Of a DNA stretch of 64,000 bases, positions 7,870 to 18,837 are shown one piece after another; the first letter of the stretch is position 1, and every line of letters starts with the position of its first letter. Source of the stretch: Chryseobacterium indologenes (GTDB lineage: Bacteria; Bacteroidota; Bacteroidia; Flavobacteriales; Weeksellaceae). Position numbers and translations under genes: made by a program. The stretch covers positions 164,569 to 228,568 of the forward strand of contig LAZY01000030.1 in NCBI GenBank assembly GCA_001013295.1, given 5' to 3'. A model generated the notes under the pieces. The model saw only the letters and a program-made list of their open reading frames with translations. It had not been told where the DNA came from and ran no database searches.

Positions 7870-9993
7870 TTAAATTTTTGCCAAAAGTCTTTCCAGAATT
7901 TCCACGGCACATTTAGGAAGATTGGTTCCAGGGCCGAAAATAAAGTCGGCTCCATTGGCATAAAGGAATTCGTAATCCTGCTGTGGAATTACCCCTCCTA
8001 CCACAATGGTAACATCATCTGCTCCTAATTTTGACAGTTCTTCAACAACCTGCGGAACCAATGTTTTGTGTCCTGCGGCTAATGAAGATACTCCCAGAAT
8101 GTGAATATCATTTTCTATGGCCTGTTTTGCCACCTCTTCCGGAGTCTGGAATAAGGGTGCTACATCGACGTCAAAGCCCATATCTGCAAATGCTGTTGCT
8201 ACCACTTTCGCTCCTCTGTCGTGCCCATCCTGCCCCATTTTAGCCACCATGATTCTCGGACGGCGTCCTTCTTCTTCTTCAAACTTCTCAGTCAGGTGAA
8301 GGGCTTTTTCAAAGTATTCGTTTTTCCCGGCATTCATAGCATATACTCCAGAGATTGTTTTAATGTTGGCTTTATATCTTCCAAAGGTCTCTTCCATAGC
8401 ATCACTCATTTCGCCAAGGGTAACTCGTCTTCTTGCCGCTTCAATGCATAATGCCAGTAAGTTTCCTTTTCCTGTTTTAGCACTTTCACGGATGTCATTC
8501 AGGATCTGCTCAACAGCTTCTGAGTTTCTTTCCGCTTTTATATTGTTCAGTCTTTCAATCTGTTTTCTGCGAACTTCTGTGTTGTCAATATCCAGAATCT
8601 CAATAGCATCCTGTTTCAATAATGATTTGAAAGAATTAACCCCAATGATAAATTCTTCGCCACTATCGATCTTTGCCTGTTTTTTTGCCGCAGCTTCTTC
8701 GATTCTCATTTTAGGAATACCGGCTTCAATCGCTTTGGTCATCCCTCCTTCCTGTTCTACCTCATCAATGTATCGCATTGCTTCTTCAATCATTTGCTGG
8801 GTAAGGCTTTCTACCAGGTTACTTCCTCCCATAGGATCTACTACATCGCATATTCCGCTTTCCTGCTGAAGGATGATCTGTGTATTTCTGGCAATCTTCG
8901 CCGAATAATCTGTAGGAAGTGCAATGGCTTCATCTAAGGCATTGGTGTGCAGTGACTGCGTTCCTCCTAATGCTGAAGAGAGCGCCTCAATAGCCGTTCT
9001 TGTGATATTATTGAAAGGCTCCTGCTCTGTCAAAGACCATCCTGAAGTTTGAGAATGGGTTCTCAATGCCAATGACTTTGCATTCTGAGGATTGAATTGT
9101 TTTAAAAGGGTAGCCCAGATGTATCTGGCTGCACGCATTTTCGCGATTTCCATGAAGTGATTCATCCCGATGGCCCAAAAGAAAGATAGTCTTGGTGCAA
9201 AGTCATCTACATTCATCCCTGCTTTGATCCCGGTTCTTACATATTCAAGGCCATCTGCCAGGGTATAAGCCATTTCCAGCACCGGAGTAGCTCCGGCTTC
9301 CTGCATATGGTATCCTGAAATGGAAATAGAGTTGAATTTCGGGATATTCTTTGAGGTATATTCAAAAATATCGGCAATGATCTTCATGGAAGGAGCAGGC
9401 GGATAGATGTAGGTATTTCTTACCATAAATTCTTTCAGAATATCATTCTGGATGGTTCCTGAAAGTTGTTCCTGTTTTACGCCCTGTTCTTCGGCAGCAA
9501 CGATATAGAAAGACAGAATCGGAAGTACAGCTCCATTCATTGTCATGGAAACCGAAATCTGATCCAACGGAATCTCGTTGAAAAGAATTTTCATGTCTTC
9601 AACAGAATCAATGGCTACTCCTGCTTTTCCAACGTCTCCTACTACTCTTGAGTGATCAGAATCGTATCCTCTGTGGGTTGCCAAGTCAAATGCTACCGAA
9701 AGACCTTTCTGTCCTGCAGCAAGGTTTCTTCTGTAAAACGCATTGGATTCTTCTGCGGTGGAGAACCCGGCATACTGGCGGATCGTCCATGGTTTTTGAA
9801 CATACATCGTGGAATACGGTCCTCTCAGATAGGGTTCAATTCCTGGAGAAGTCTGTGTTAATGATTCATCTTTTACATCTTTTTTTTCATAAGATGATTT
9901 AAGTTCAAGTCCATCTTTTTCAAAGTTATAGATTTCTCTCTCCTGAGGTACTACTTTAAAATCCGGCTTTTTCACAGAAATTGTCTTTCGCAT
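7870..9993 (-). CDS. mutB: Methylmalonyl-CoA mutase, large subunit
   Basis: Adenosylcobalamin enzyme interconverting methylmalonyl-CoA and succinyl-CoA (propionate and branched-chain catabolism). 707 residues from ATG 9993; a GTG frame extension to 10047 adds an unrelated N-terminus and was not used. The substrate-binding barrel fills residues about 30-540 ([40 protein letters not shown] cut into its conserved pieces), and the C-terminal B12 domain has the base-off motif [13 protein letters not shown] with the cobalt-ligating His. In heterodimeric systems a small subunit (MutA) lies next door; none is in this window, so the partner is elsewhere. It is monocistronic and bounded by terminators on both sides. 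Confidence 0.93.
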   Translation of the reverse strand: MRKTISVKKPDFKVVPQEREIYNFEKDGLELKSSYEKKDVKDESLTQTSPGIEPYLRGPYSTMYVQKPWTIRQYAGFSTAEESNAFYRRNLAAGQKGLSVAFDLATHRGYDSDHSRVVGDVGKAGVAIDSVEDMKILFNEIPLDQISVSMTMNGAVLPILSFYIVAAEEQGVKQEQLSGTIQNDILKEFMVRNTYIYPPAPSMKIIADIFEYTSKNIPKFNSISISGYHMQEAGATPVLEMAYTLADGLEYVRTGIKAGMNVDDFAPRLSFFWAIGMNHFMEIAKMRAARYIWATLLKQFNPQNAKSLALRTHSQTSGWSLTEQEPFNNITRTAIEALSSALGGTQSLHTNALDEAIALPTDYSAKIARNTQIILQQESGICDVVDPMGGSNLVESLTQQMIEEAMRYIDEVEQEGGMTKAIEAGIPKMRIEEAAAKKQAKIDSGEEFIIGVNSFKSLLKQDAIEILDIDNTEVRRKQIERLNNIKAERNSEAVEQILNDIRESAKTGKGNLLALCIEAARRRVTLGEMSDAMEETFGRYKANIKTISGVYAMNAGKNEYFEKALHLTEKFEEEEGRRPRIMVAKMGQDGHDRGAKVVATAFADMGFDVDVAPLFQTPEEVAKQAIENDIHILGVSSLAAGHKTLVPQVVEELSKLGADDVTIVVGGVIPQQDYEFLYANGADFIFGPGTNLPKCAVEILERLLAKI

Positions 9994-10083
9994 TCCAATT
10001 ATTTTTGTCTCCGTAAAGTTAATTTTTTTGAACGAAACATGAAACACTTGTTAACATTCAGTTTTTCTGAAGTTTATCACAAT

Positions 10084-10109
10084 AAAAAAGCCGGGCAAAT
10101 ACCCGGCTT
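10084..10109 (-). terminator. Terminator of the metalloprotease gene
   Basis: AAGCCGGG and CCCGGCTT pair around a six-base loop, followed on the minus strand by six T. Confidence 0.85.
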
Positions 10110-10131
10110 CCATTTAGTTGTATATGGTTTG

Positions 10132-13100
10132 TTATTTCTTGATAAGCTTCGTATTGTAAGTATCTTTCTCGTCTTTGATCGTTACAACATACATTCCTTT
10201 GATCAATGAAGCAACATTGATTCTCTGTCCGTCAATCTTACCTTCCTGAACTAATCTTCCGTCAGCAGAGTAGATTTTGTAGTCTGCTTTACCTTTCAGA
10301 TTTTTCACTTCTACGAAAGTATCTGCAGGGTTAGGATAGATAGAAACTTCAGATGGTTTTGTACCGTTGGTTTCGTTTACACCAAGAGTTTCTGAGATTT
10401 TCACGGTGAAGTCTCTGAATCCTCCAGCTGAAATAATACTGCTAGGTCCAGAAGCAACAGAAGGATAACCACAAGGTCCTGATGCAGCATTAAAGAATGT
10501 ACTTGCGACTCTCATCCTAAGCGTCTTATCTCCGGAATAAGCTGAAGCCGGTACTGTAAATACAAAAGAACCATCATGATAATCAAATTGGGAAGCATCA
10601 TCAAACACCGGAACGGCACCATCAGATCCTACTCTTTCTGAAGTCTCAAAAATACCATTTCTGTTAAAATCGATCCATACCTGAATCCAGTCATTATATT
10701 GTCCGGAAGCATTACCTAAATTTCTGAATGTAGCAGTATACTGTGTTCCTTTTGTTAAGTTAACTATTTTGCTCGTATCAGCAGAAAGGTCAAGATAAGT
10801 TCTTGCAATTGCAGCAACAGAAGTTTCCGAATAGTTTAAATTAGCAAGACTAAAACCAATTAATCCACTATAATAAGCTGAATTCAAGTTGTTTCCACCC
10901 GTAGTCATCAGACAGTAGTCATAACCTGTTCTCAGTCCTTTTGTCTTAAAGGCATAATTAGATGAGAACGCTCCAGGAACATTATTTACAACAGTTGCTA
11001 CCTGTGCCTCATAATTAGTTTCATCCTCAAGGTTGGACAGGGTTACTGAGCTTGTTGTACTTGTTGTATTCTGCCAAGTTGTCTCCCCTACTTTTCTATA
11101 GTTTATTAAATAGGTTGCGCCTGGGAAAGTATTCCAAGATAATCTGGCTGAAGTTTTGAAAACTTCCGTATCTAATGCAAAAATACCTGTCGGTGCCGTT
11201 GTAGAAGAAGTTGGAGCTGTTGTAACATTCACTGTAGGAGATACAGCATAAAACACATTTCCTACAGCAGATATTTTTAATTTAATATTTCCTGTTAAAT
11301 TTGCCGGCATTTGTGCTGTATAGCTTCCTGTATTTGGTGTAGAAGCTACTAACTCAGTCCATGTTGCTCCATTTACAAGATCTGTAGTATATTCAATTTT
11401 AACATTTGCAGCATTATAAGGTGCTGCATTTGTATTGGCTACATCCCATAATATTGTATTGGCAGCATTATTGTAAAGTGTTGTAGAGCCTGTAATTCCA
11501 CTGAATTTAAATGGTCCATCATTACCTACCGTAACTGTTGTTTCTAAGGATGAAAGCATTGGTCTTTGTGCATTTGCATCTCTTGCTGTCACTGCATAAT
11601 GAAGTGTTCTAGGAATATATGAAACAGTTTCCCAAGTTGCTTTATTAGTAAGTTTTCCGGCCATTACTAAAGGTAAGCTAGGGAAATATCTTTTGCCACT
11701 TGCTGTACCAGTAAAAGACCTTGCAATAGAACCTTCTGTATTAAAGCCCCAGCCACTATCTCCTGAAATGGAAGCTTTGCTGGTTACAGAGTCATATTGT
11801 TCCCAAGTATAATTAATAGGATCTCCTTGAGCGTCTGTTGCAGATGCTTCCAAATAATAAGGTGTTCCCTTAGGGATAGTATATGCAGTAAGAGCATTAA
11901 TAACAGGTGCGGTATTGTTTGTTATAATATCTGCGGTCCCACAAGTAGTCTTAGCATCTAAATTATTTAGAATCTGATTGATAGAAGAATAGTGGAAATA
12001 AGCATTAGAGTTAGCCTGTAAATTATCTTGGGTAATTCCTGCATAAGCCATGATTGTAGTCCCTCCACCTGGCTCAATATTAACTCCAGATCCTTCTGAA
12101 GCATGTGAGAAGGTATGGTTTCCGCCCAATTGATGTCCCATTTCATGAGCTACGTAATCAATATCAAAGGCATCTCCTAAAGGCTTTGAGTTTCCTGGAG
12201 AGGTATACCCAGATCCTTTTCCTCTAGGAACTGACGTTGTAGGGCTTGTACAAATACATCCGATACAACCTGCATTCCCTCCGCCTCCTGATGCTCCAAA
12301 TAAATGGCCAATATCATAGTTTGCGTTTGTCACTTGGTTTGTAAGATTTTGCTGAAGTTCCAGATTCCATGCACCTGCAGCACCTTGTTGAGCTGCAGAA
12401 TAAGGATCAGTAGTTGGATCAGTATAAATTAATCCCGGTAAATCCTGAACCAAAAGCTTAATTCCAAAATCTTTTTCAAAAATACCATTTACCCTACTCA
12501 TCGTATTGTTCATTGCGACAAGTGCCACTGCTTTCTTCTGGTCTTCAGTTGTTGCAACAGGAGCTCCTGGAAGAGACAAGAAATATTGAGTATATTCACC
12601 TGTCACAGAAAGAGCTAATCTATATGTTCTATATTTAGTAATAGGGTTTCTGCTGGTAATTCCTACATTAGAAAGATTTTTTTTTCCGTGTGCTTCTAAG
12701 GCTTTGATGTCTATATTTTTTTCATCTGTAGCACATTCAAATCCATGTAGTCCCTCTGTTCTTTTAGTTTTATAGAAAACACCATAGGTTTGTTTATCTG
12801 TAGTGATTGGCTCTATAAATTGAAATACACCATCTTTAATAATCATAGACTGCATTTCAGTCGGAGAAGTACTGAATCTTAAATACTTAGTTGGATCATC
12901 TACTCCAACTCCCATATAGGATCCCAGTTGGTATCTGTCTACCAAAGATTTCTCCATTACAGGATCACTGTATACGGCAAATCTTTCTATTTTTCCTTCT
13001 GCTGTAGGTAAAGAAACAATCACTGCCTGCGCACCTTTTCCTGTTTCTACAGCATTTTTTAACACATTCCTAAGAGACTGTAAATCCAGCCTGTAAGAAT

Positions 13101-13221
13101 ACTGAACTTCAACTTCTTCTCTGATTTGAGACGTTCTTTGTGAGGCCGGCTCCCACCTCTGTGCATTAAAGCTTGACAGTCCAGCTGCCAATGCACAAAC
13201 TAGTAAAATTCTCTTTTTCAT
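10132..13221 (-). CDS. T9SS-secreted reprolysin-like zinc metalloprotease
   Basis: 1029-residue multidomain exported protease. Signal peptide (MKKRILLVCALAAGLSSFNA), a propeptide-like region to about residue 190, then a metzincin domain with HEMGHQLGGNH (HExxHxxGxxH) near residues 360-370. After it come Ig/PKD-like segments, a fibronectin type III domain around 690-760, a GEVED domain around 815-930 (VWIDFNRNGIFE), and a C-terminal type A sorting domain starting at SIYPNPADTFVEV. The sorting domain targets it through the type IX system to the cell surface or medium. Its likely role is protein breakdown outside the cell. It is transcribed alone between terminators. Confidence 0.92.
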   Translation of the reverse strand: MKKRILLVCALAAGLSSFNAQRWEPASQRTSQIREEVEVQYSYRLDLQSLRNVLKNAVETGKGAQAVIVSLPTAEGKIERFAVYSDPVMEKSLVDRYQLGSYMGVGVDDPTKYLRFSTSPTEMQSMIIKDGVFQFIEPITTDKQTYGVFYKTKRTEGLHGFECATDEKNIDIKALEAHGKKNLSNVGITSRNPITKYRTYRLALSVTGEYTQYFLSLPGAPVATTEDQKKAVALVAMNNTMSRVNGIFEKDFGIKLLVQDLPGLIYTDPTTDPYSAAQQGAAGAWNLELQQNLTNQVTNANYDIGHLFGASGGGGNAGCIGCICTSPTTSVPRGKGSGYTSPGNSKPLGDAFDIDYVAHEMGHQLGGNHTFSHASEGSGVNIEPGGGTTIMAYAGITQDNLQANSNAYFHYSSINQILNNLDAKTTCGTADIITNNTAPVINALTAYTIPKGTPYYLEASATDAQGDPINYTWEQYDSVTSKASISGDSGWGFNTEGSIARSFTGTASGKRYFPSLPLVMAGKLTNKATWETVSYIPRTLHYAVTARDANAQRPMLSSLETTVTVGNDGPFKFSGITGSTTLYNNAANTILWDVANTNAAPYNAANVKIEYTTDLVNGATWTELVASTPNTGSYTAQMPANLTGNIKLKISAVGNVFYAVSPTVNVTTAPTSSTTAPTGIFALDTEVFKTSARLSWNTFPGATYLINYRKVGETTWQNTTSTTSSVTLSNLEDETNYEAQVATVVNNVPGAFSSNYAFKTKGLRTGYDYCLMTTGGNNLNSAYYSGLIGFSLANLNYSETSVAAIARTYLDLSADTSKIVNLTKGTQYTATFRNLGNASGQYNDWIQVWIDFNRNGIFETSERVGSDGAVPVFDDASQFDYHDGSFVFTVPASAYSGDKTLRMRVASTFFNAASGPCGYPSVASGPSSIISAGGFRDFTVKISETLGVNETNGTKPSEVSIYPNPADTFVEVKNLKGKADYKIYSADGRLVQEGKIDGQRINVASLIKGMYVVTIKDEKDTYNTKLIKK

Positions 13222-13296
13222 AATTGCCTAATTAAATAAAAATTAGTAAACTTTAAATATCCGGCCTAAAAGTACAAATTATAAACAATACACCCT

Positions 13297-13335
13297 AAAA
13301 AAAACGATCAATTTTAAATAAAATTGATCGTTTTT
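13297..13335. terminator. Terminator after the prolyl oligopeptidase gene
   Basis: A long perfect stem (AAAACGATCAATTT with AAATTGATCGTTTT) and a 6-base loop, flanked by A/T runs. It serves the minus-strand gene that ends at 13359 and may work in both directions. Confidence 0.85.
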
Positions 13336-13358
13336 ATGTATTTATTATTATTTAAACA

Positions 13359-15461
13359 CTATTTGTTTATTCCCATCTCATACAATGCAAATGATATAAG
13401 ATCCGCATTTTCACTGATTACTTGATCCGTTGCTCTTCCTGCTCCGTGACCTGCATTTTTTTCTATTCTCAATAAAATAGGATTCTTACACGCCTGCTTC
13501 TCCTGAAGCTCTGCCCCGAATTTGAATGAGTGAGCCGGCACTACTCTATCGTCATGATCACTGGTAATGATCATGGTAGACGGATAGCAGGTTCCCGCTT
13601 TCACATTATGCACCGGAGAATATGATTTAAGGTATTCAAACATTTCTTTGCTGTCTTCTGCTGTCCCATAATCATACGCCCAGCCTGCTCCGGCAGTGAA
13701 TTTGTTATATCTCAGCATATCTAAAACTCCAACGCCAGGGAAGGCTACTTTGGCAAGGTCCGGACGGATCGTCATCGTTGCTCCTACCAGCAATCCTCCA
13801 TTCGATCTACCTGAAAGAGCCATATATTCTTTAGAAGTATATCCTTTTTTCTGCAAATATTCTCCTGCAGCTATAAAGTCATCAAAAACGTTTTTCTTTT
13901 GTTGCTTAGTTCCGGCGTCATGCCATTTTTTTCCATATTCACCACCTCCACGGATGTTTGGAACAGCATAGATCCCGCCATTTTCCATCCAGATCGCATT
14001 CACTACAGAGAAAGAAGGCTGTAAGCTGATATTAAATCCTCCATAAGAATATAGAATCGTAGGATTCTTCCCATCAAGCTTAATTCCCTTTTTATAGTTG
14101 ATCATCATAGGAACTTTGGTTCCGTCTTTTGAGGTATAGAATACCTGTTCAGAAACATAATCATCAGGATTAAATTTAACTTTCGGCTTCTGGTATACTT
14201 CTGATTTACCAGAATCTACATTAAATTTATAGGTAGTTCCCGGAGTGATATAGTTGCTGAAAGAGTAGTAAAGATCTTTTTCTTTTTCCTTTCCTCCAAA
14301 ACCGGAGATATTTCCTTTGCCAGGAAGGGTAATTTCTCTGATCAATTTCCCTGTCTTATCAAATTGCTTTACCTGATCAATAGCATCAATCATATAGGTT
14401 GCAAAGAAGTATCCACCTCCGGTAGAAATTCCCAGTACATTTTCAGTTTGCGGAATTATATCTTTCCAGGTTTCAGGAGCAGGGTTTGCAATGGTAGTTT
14501 TTACAAGACGCATATTGGGAGCATCTTTATCTGTGGAAATAAAAAGGTTATCTCCATCAGTATCTACAATATAGGCATTAATATCAAATCCTTTTGTGAT
14601 CTGTACAAAGTCCCCACCTTTCTTCAGATCTTTGATATACAATTCGTTTCCATTGGTTGCATTGGCTGCAGAAATGATAAGAAATCTCTGATCTTCTGAT
14701 ACGCTTGCTCCTAAATATCTTCTTGGTGTTTTCTCTCCGCCAAAGATCAATTTGTCCTCAGACTGTTTTGTCCCTAGTTTATGAAAATATACTTTATGTT
14801 TATCAGTCATTCCTGAAAGTACCGTTCCTTCTTTAGGTTTGTCATAGCTTGAATAATAGAAGCCTTCATCATTCTGCCACGCTATTCCACTGAATTTTAC
14901 ATCCAGCAAAGTTTCATCAATCTGTTTTTTAGTAACTGCATCAATAATAATGATTTTATTCCAGTCGCTTCCCCCTTCAGAAATAGCATAAGCTGCCAGA
15001 TTTCCTTTTTCGTTAAATGATAAAGTAGCCAGTGAAGTGGTTCCTTTTTCTGAAAATTTATTCGGATCTAAAAATACCTCTGTAGCTTTCGTCTTTTTGT
15101 TGGTTCTGTACAAAACCGACTGTGCCTGTAGACCGTCATTTTTAGAATAATAAGTATAATCACCTCTTTCGAAAGGCGCTGAAATTTTTTCATAATTCCA
15201 GATCTCTTTCAGTTGGTTCTTAATTTTATCTCTGAACGGAATTTTTGAAAGATAGTTCTGGCTGTAGGCAACTTCTTCATCTACCCATTTTTTGGTAGCA
15301 TCGGAATCATTTTCCAGGTCTCGGAACGGATCTGAAACGGCAGTTCCAAAATAAGTATCTGTTTGATTCCCTTTTATTGCTTTAGGATAATTCATTTTTT
15401 GAGCGTAAAAAGATGCTGAAAACAAAACTCCAGCAGTTAATAACATAGGTTTAAAATTCAT
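13359..15461 (-). CDS. Prolyl oligopeptidase (S9A family), exported
   Basis: 700 residues from ATG 15461; a TTG 18 bases upstream was rejected. An N-terminal signal peptide (LLTAGVLFSASFYAQ) sends it to the periplasm. A beta-propeller (about residues 70-420) covers a C-terminal alpha/beta-hydrolase domain. The catalytic triad is visible: Ser in SGRSNGGLL, Asp in DHDDRVVPAHSF and His in NAGHGAGR. It cleaves after proline in short peptides. The enzyme closely resembles the classic flavobacterial prolyl endopeptidase, also a secreted form. It is monocistronic, and probably acts with the extracellular proteases encoded nearby to process peptides. Confidence 0.93.
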   Translation of the reverse strand: MNFKPMLLTAGVLFSASFYAQKMNYPKAIKGNQTDTYFGTAVSDPFRDLENDSDATKKWVDEEVAYSQNYLSKIPFRDKIKNQLKEIWNYEKISAPFERGDYTYYSKNDGLQAQSVLYRTNKKTKATEVFLDPNKFSEKGTTSLATLSFNEKGNLAAYAISEGGSDWNKIIIIDAVTKKQIDETLLDVKFSGIAWQNDEGFYYSSYDKPKEGTVLSGMTDKHKVYFHKLGTKQSEDKLIFGGEKTPRRYLGASVSEDQRFLIISAANATNGNELYIKDLKKGGDFVQITKGFDINAYIVDTDGDNLFISTDKDAPNMRLVKTTIANPAPETWKDIIPQTENVLGISTGGGYFFATYMIDAIDQVKQFDKTGKLIREITLPGKGNISGFGGKEKEKDLYYSFSNYITPGTTYKFNVDSGKSEVYQKPKVKFNPDDYVSEQVFYTSKDGTKVPMMINYKKGIKLDGKNPTILYSYGGFNISLQPSFSVVNAIWMENGGIYAVPNIRGGGEYGKKWHDAGTKQQKKNVFDDFIAAGEYLQKKGYTSKEYMALSGRSNGGLLVGATMTIRPDLAKVAFPGVGVLDMLRYNKFTAGAGWAYDYGTAEDSKEMFEYLKSYSPVHNVKAGTCYPSTMIITSDHDDRVVPAHSFKFGAELQEKQACKNPILLRIEKNAGHGAGRATDQVISENADLISFALYEMGINK

Positions 15462-15501
15462 AGTGAACGGTTTTCTCAAAAATACGTAAAGTCTGTGAAA
15501 T

Positions 15502-15531
15502 AAAAAAAGCCTCCAAAACGGAGACTTTTAT
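15502..15531 (-). terminator. Terminator of the 225-residue protein gene
   Basis: AGTCTCC and GGAGGCT pair around GTTTT on the minus strand, followed by seven T. Confidence 0.8.
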
Positions 15532-15554
15532 TCTGTAATTAAAGTATTTTTCAA

Positions 15555-16232
15555 CTATTCATTTGTTCCGAAACTCCCGAAGTAAAAATCGGTAAGGTTC
15601 GTCACAATTTCATCCGGGCTACCATTCCAATAGTAGATTTTTCCTCCTTCTTTGAGTTCGTACAAACTAAAATTCTGATCTGTCGTCACCGTCTTATCTG
15701 CATTTTTAAAATCCTGAACTGCCTGAATCAGGTATTTCTTCAGGTCTTCTGCTTTCACTTTTTTAATATCTCCGGTAGGTCCAGGGGTTAACTTGGAAGG
15801 GACCTTAAAGCTTACGGAATAAGTAATCTCAGCAATTTTATCTCCTTCTACATATTCATTAGGAACCACTTTCACCTCTTTAATGGCAAGTTTTCCGGCT
15901 TTAAAGTTTTCAAGCATGGCCGTGAAATAATCTTCAGCCTCTTTTTTACATGCTGCAGCAGCAGCTTTGGGAAATGCGGCCAGGAAATTCTCCACAGTGC
16001 CTTTTTTCATTTCGTCGGATGTTTCTTTAAAATTTACCTGATACGCATTTTGTCCTTCTACGGTAGGCCTCAAATAGTCGTTAAGCTTGTTCAGTGCAAC
16101 CTCATCGTTGTTCACAAAGGTTCCGAAGAACAGTTCAAATGCTTCTTTGGGTTTCTTCACTTCCGTCTGAGCTGAAACATACTGTCCCGTCATCGTAAGC
16201 AAAAGAAACAAAATAATTTTGTAATTTTTCAT
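15555..16232 (-). CDS. Exported protein of unknown function
   Basis: 225 residues with a signal peptide (MKNYKIILFLLLTMTGQYVSAQ). The mature part is charged and probably alpha/beta, with a segment KEAFELFFGTFVNNDEVALNKLNDYLRP that recalls a cystatin/NTF2-like helix start, but no family can be named with confidence. There is no lipobox and no sorting domain, so a soluble periplasmic location is most likely. It lies between the terminators of prfA and the oligopeptidase and is probably transcribed alone. Confidence 0.75.
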   Translation of the reverse strand: MKNYKIILFLLLTMTGQYVSAQTEVKKPKEAFELFFGTFVNNDEVALNKLNDYLRPTVEGQNAYQVNFKETSDEMKKGTVENFLAAFPKAAAAACKKEAEDYFTAMLENFKAGKLAIKEVKVVPNEYVEGDKIAEITYSVSFKVPSKLTPGPTGDIKKVKAEDLKKYLIQAVQDFKNADKTVTTDQNFSLYELKEGGKIYYWNGSPDEIVTNLTDFYFGSFGTNE

Positions 16233-16260
16233 AGTATATATTTGATTTAATTATCTGAAA

Positions 16261-16295
16261 AACAAAAACCTCTGAAGTTTTCAGAGGTTTTTGTT
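16261..16295 (-). terminator. Terminator of the prfA gene
   Basis: AAAAACCTCTGAA pairs with TTCAGAGGTTTTT around a four-base loop; T-rich on both sides. Confidence 0.8.
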
Positions 16296-16310
16296 TGTAT
16301 GTAAAAAACT

Positions 16311-17396
16311 TTAGTAGTTTTCTTCTTCTCCTTTCATTTTCTCTGCATTTTCCGCCATGATTACCGCATCGATCATTTCAGAAATATCTCCATTCATATA
16401 AGCATCCAGATTATACATCGATTTGTTGATTCTATGATCTGTTACCCTTCCTTGCGGATAGTTGTATGTTTTGATCTTTGCAGAACGGTCCCCTGTAGAA
16501 ACCATAGATTTACGTTGTGCAGCAATATCTCCCTGTACTTTTTGTAATTCTATATCGTATAGTTTGGTTCTCAGCATTTCCATTGCCAACTCACGGTTAG
16601 CAAGCTGAGAACGTGCCTGCTGACAAACAACCACAAGACCTGAAGGCTTATGCGTTAGCTGAACTTTCGTTTCAACCTTGTTTACGTTCTGACCTCCGGC
16701 ACCTCCTGAACGTGAAGTCTGCATTTCAATATCTGCAGGATTCAGTTCGAAATCTACTTCTTCCGCTTCCGGTAAAACAGCAATGGTAATTGCTGAAGTA
16801 TGAACTCTTCCCTGAGATTCTGTTTCCGGTACACGCTGTACACGGTGCACTCCGGATTCGAACTTCATGATTCCATATACGCCTTCTCCTTCCACTTTCA
16901 TAATCAGTTCCTTATAGCCTTTTGCCGCTTCATTGGAATCTGTCACTTCATGTCTCCAGCCTTTTGTTTTGAAGTACATGGTATACATTCTGTAAACATC
17001 TTCTACGAAAATAGCAGCTTCATCTCCTCCTGTTCCGGCACGTAACTCCACGATAACGTTCTTGTCATCTGCAGGATCTTTAGGAATCAGCAATACTTTA
17101 AGCTCTTCTTCCAAACCTGGAATTCTGGATTGTGCATCCAGCTTTTCCTCTTTAGCAAGATCTACAAGGTCTCTGTCTGATCCGTCAGCAATGATTTCAT
17201 CAGACTCAGCAATAGAATCCAAAGCTCCTTTGTACTGATCGTAAACCCTTACAATTTTCCCCAAATCACTATATTCTTTGTTCAAAGAAGAATATCTTTT
17301 TTGGTCTGAAATGACATCAGGCTGTATAATAAGGTCTGCAACCTCATTATATCTTTGTTTTATAGCTTCTAATTTTGGAATTAATGATTTAGACAT
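16311..17396 (-). CDS. prfA: Peptide chain release factor 1 (RF1)
   Basis: 361 residues, the standard RF1 length. It ends translation at UAA and UAG. The coiled N-terminal domain, the codon-recognition domain (residues about 110-215, including the [14 protein letters not shown] stretch) and the GGQ loop ([17 protein letters not shown], Gln target of PrmC methylation) are all intact. It is monocistronic with its own promoter and terminator, and is distinct from prfH at 2818. Confidence 0.97.
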   Translation of the reverse strand: MSKSLIPKLEAIKQRYNEVADLIIQPDVISDQKRYSSLNKEYSDLGKIVRVYDQYKGALDSIAESDEIIADGSDRDLVDLAKEEKLDAQSRIPGLEEELKVLLIPKDPADDKNVIVELRAGTGGDEAAIFVEDVYRMYTMYFKTKGWRHEVTDSNEAAKGYKELIMKVEGEGVYGIMKFESGVHRVQRVPETESQGRVHTSAITIAVLPEAEEVDFELNPADIEMQTSRSGGAGGQNVNKVETKVQLTHKPSGLVVVCQQARSQLANRELAMEMLRTKLYDIELQKVQGDIAAQRKSMVSTGDRSAKIKTYNYPQGRVTDHRINKSMYNLDAYMNGDISEMIDAVIMAENAEKMKGEEENY

Positions 17397-17415
17397 TATG
17401 GAATTTTTGTGGGTG

Positions 17416-17423
17416 CAAAGATA
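17416..17423 (-). promoter_or_regulatory. -7 element of prfA
   Basis: TATCTTTG on the minus strand is a full match to TAnnTTTG, 19 bases before the ATG. No well-placed TTG was found. Confidence 0.55.
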
Positions 17424-17531
17424 AGAATTATTAATTCAAAATTAAAGTATAAATTTTTGAACGCTAGGACGAAACTGCAAAAAGGTTAATTTGCAAAACT
17501 GGCTATAAATATTTTAAGGCTCTCGTTTCCC

Positions 17532-18830
17532 TCAGTTGGCTTTATTCAGTCTTCTGTCTATTAAATATAAAACAATTCCCACCGCTACAATTCCCAGCCC
17601 GATCATACTTTCTTTGGGATTATGGATCAAAGTAAAGTAAAGGACATATCCGCTGAATAATAAAAAAACGGTTGGAAAAATGTAAAAAGCATTGGATTTG
17701 AAGATTCTCCGGTCTTCTTTTTTAAGGAAATACACCGTAGAAATCGCAAGACTCGCAAATAACTGAAGAATAAAGGCGGTATAAACGAATATTTCCTTGA
17801 AGCTTCCTGTCAGAATAATTACGGCAGCAATAACTGCATGCGCAAAAATAGCTCTTACCGGAATCCCTTTCTTATTACTGACTGAAAGCGGCTTCCAGAT
17901 ATAACTGTCCTTAGCAAATGCCTGTGTCAGCCTTGACCCTACCCAAAGATAACCACTGATCGTCGCAATGAGCTGTAGCGCAATAAAAATATTGACTATT
18001 TTTCCAAAAGCAGGACCAAGCATATTGACAGCCGCTTCTCCCATTACATCTTCTTTTCCTGCGAGCTGACTCACCGGAGCATGCTTCAGCATAATGTAAT
18101 TGACCAGAATATAACTTACCGTCACAAACACCGTTCCGATGATCAGAGATTTGGGAAGGTTTTTCTGAACATCTTTTATTTCTCCTGCTATATAAGAAGC
18201 TGAATTCCAACCGGTATAAGAATACGTCACAAAAACCAGAGAGGTAGCAAAAGCAGGAAGCATAATCTCACCTTGCCAGCTGTCCGTAAAATTCAGGCTG
18301 TTTCCAATCTGAGAAGATTCTGAAAGGCTCACTCCCAAAATAATCAGTATAATAATAAATGTTATTTTGATAAAAGTAAAGAAATTATGAAACCTGCTGG
18401 AAGTTTTTAAACTGAATGACAGCGTGACTGCGATCAGAAAAATAGCAGCAATCGCAAAGCTATTTCCAAAATTGTACTCAAACACCGAAAGATATTTTGA
18501 CATGGCCAGAGCTGCCAGTGCAACAGGGGAAGAAAATCCTATAATAAGGGAGATCCAGCTTATCAGATATCCAAACAATGGGTGATAGGTTTCTTTGAGG
18601 TAAATAAAATCGCCCCCATTTCCTTTAAAATAAGATCCTAATTCGGCATAACAGAATGCCCCAAACAAGGCCAGAATTCCTCCAATAACCCACAACAGAA
18701 AAATACTGTAAGTATTGGTAATATCAGACAGCTGGAATCCCAGAGTTGTAAAAATACCTGTCCCTATCATATTGGAAACCACAATGGCCGCAGCTGTTTT
18801 CCATCCAATTTTATGCGAAACTGTACTCAT
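17532..18830 (-). CDS. APC-family amino acid permease under SAM riboswitch control
   Basis: 432-residue inner-membrane transporter with about 12 hydrophobic segments. The first helix carries the APC substrate-site pattern VVSNMIGTGIF. It starts 7 bases after the TonB-dependent receptor gene ends, so the two form one transcript that begins at a SAM-I riboswitch. That control points to methionine or a sulfur-containing precursor as substrate; the sequence alone does not fix it. A receptor plus inner-membrane permease would give a full route across both membranes. Confidence 0.88.
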   Translation of the reverse strand: MSTVSHKIGWKTAAAIVVSNMIGTGIFTTLGFQLSDITNTYSIFLLWVIGGILALFGAFCYAELGSYFKGNGGDFIYLKETYHPLFGYLISWISLIIGFSSPVALAALAMSKYLSVFEYNFGNSFAIAAIFLIAVTLSFSLKTSSRFHNFFTFIKITFIIILIILGVSLSESSQIGNSLNFTDSWQGEIMLPAFATSLVFVTYSYTGWNSASYIAGEIKDVQKNLPKSLIIGTVFVTVSYILVNYIMLKHAPVSQLAGKEDVMGEAAVNMLGPAFGKIVNIFIALQLIATISGYLWVGSRLTQAFAKDSYIWKPLSVSNKKGIPVRAIFAHAVIAAVIILTGSFKEIFVYTAFILQLFASLAISTVYFLKKEDRRIFKSNAFYIFPTVFLLFSGYVLYFTLIHNPKESMIGLGIVAVGIVLYLIDRRLNKAN

Positions 18831-18837
18831 TTAATGA

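Noticed and set aside
8363..8869. 168-codon plus-strand frame opposite the mutase gene
   Set aside because: It is the antisense shadow of well-conserved mutase codons and lacks any domain or promoter.
9994..10047. N-terminal extension of methylmalonyl-CoA mutase from a GTG codon
   Set aside because: The extra 18 residues are not typical of the family; the ATG at 9993 gives the normal start.
16311..17396. RF1 as a partner of the PrfH system
   Set aside because: It is a full-length, monocistronic housekeeping gene far from the cassette.
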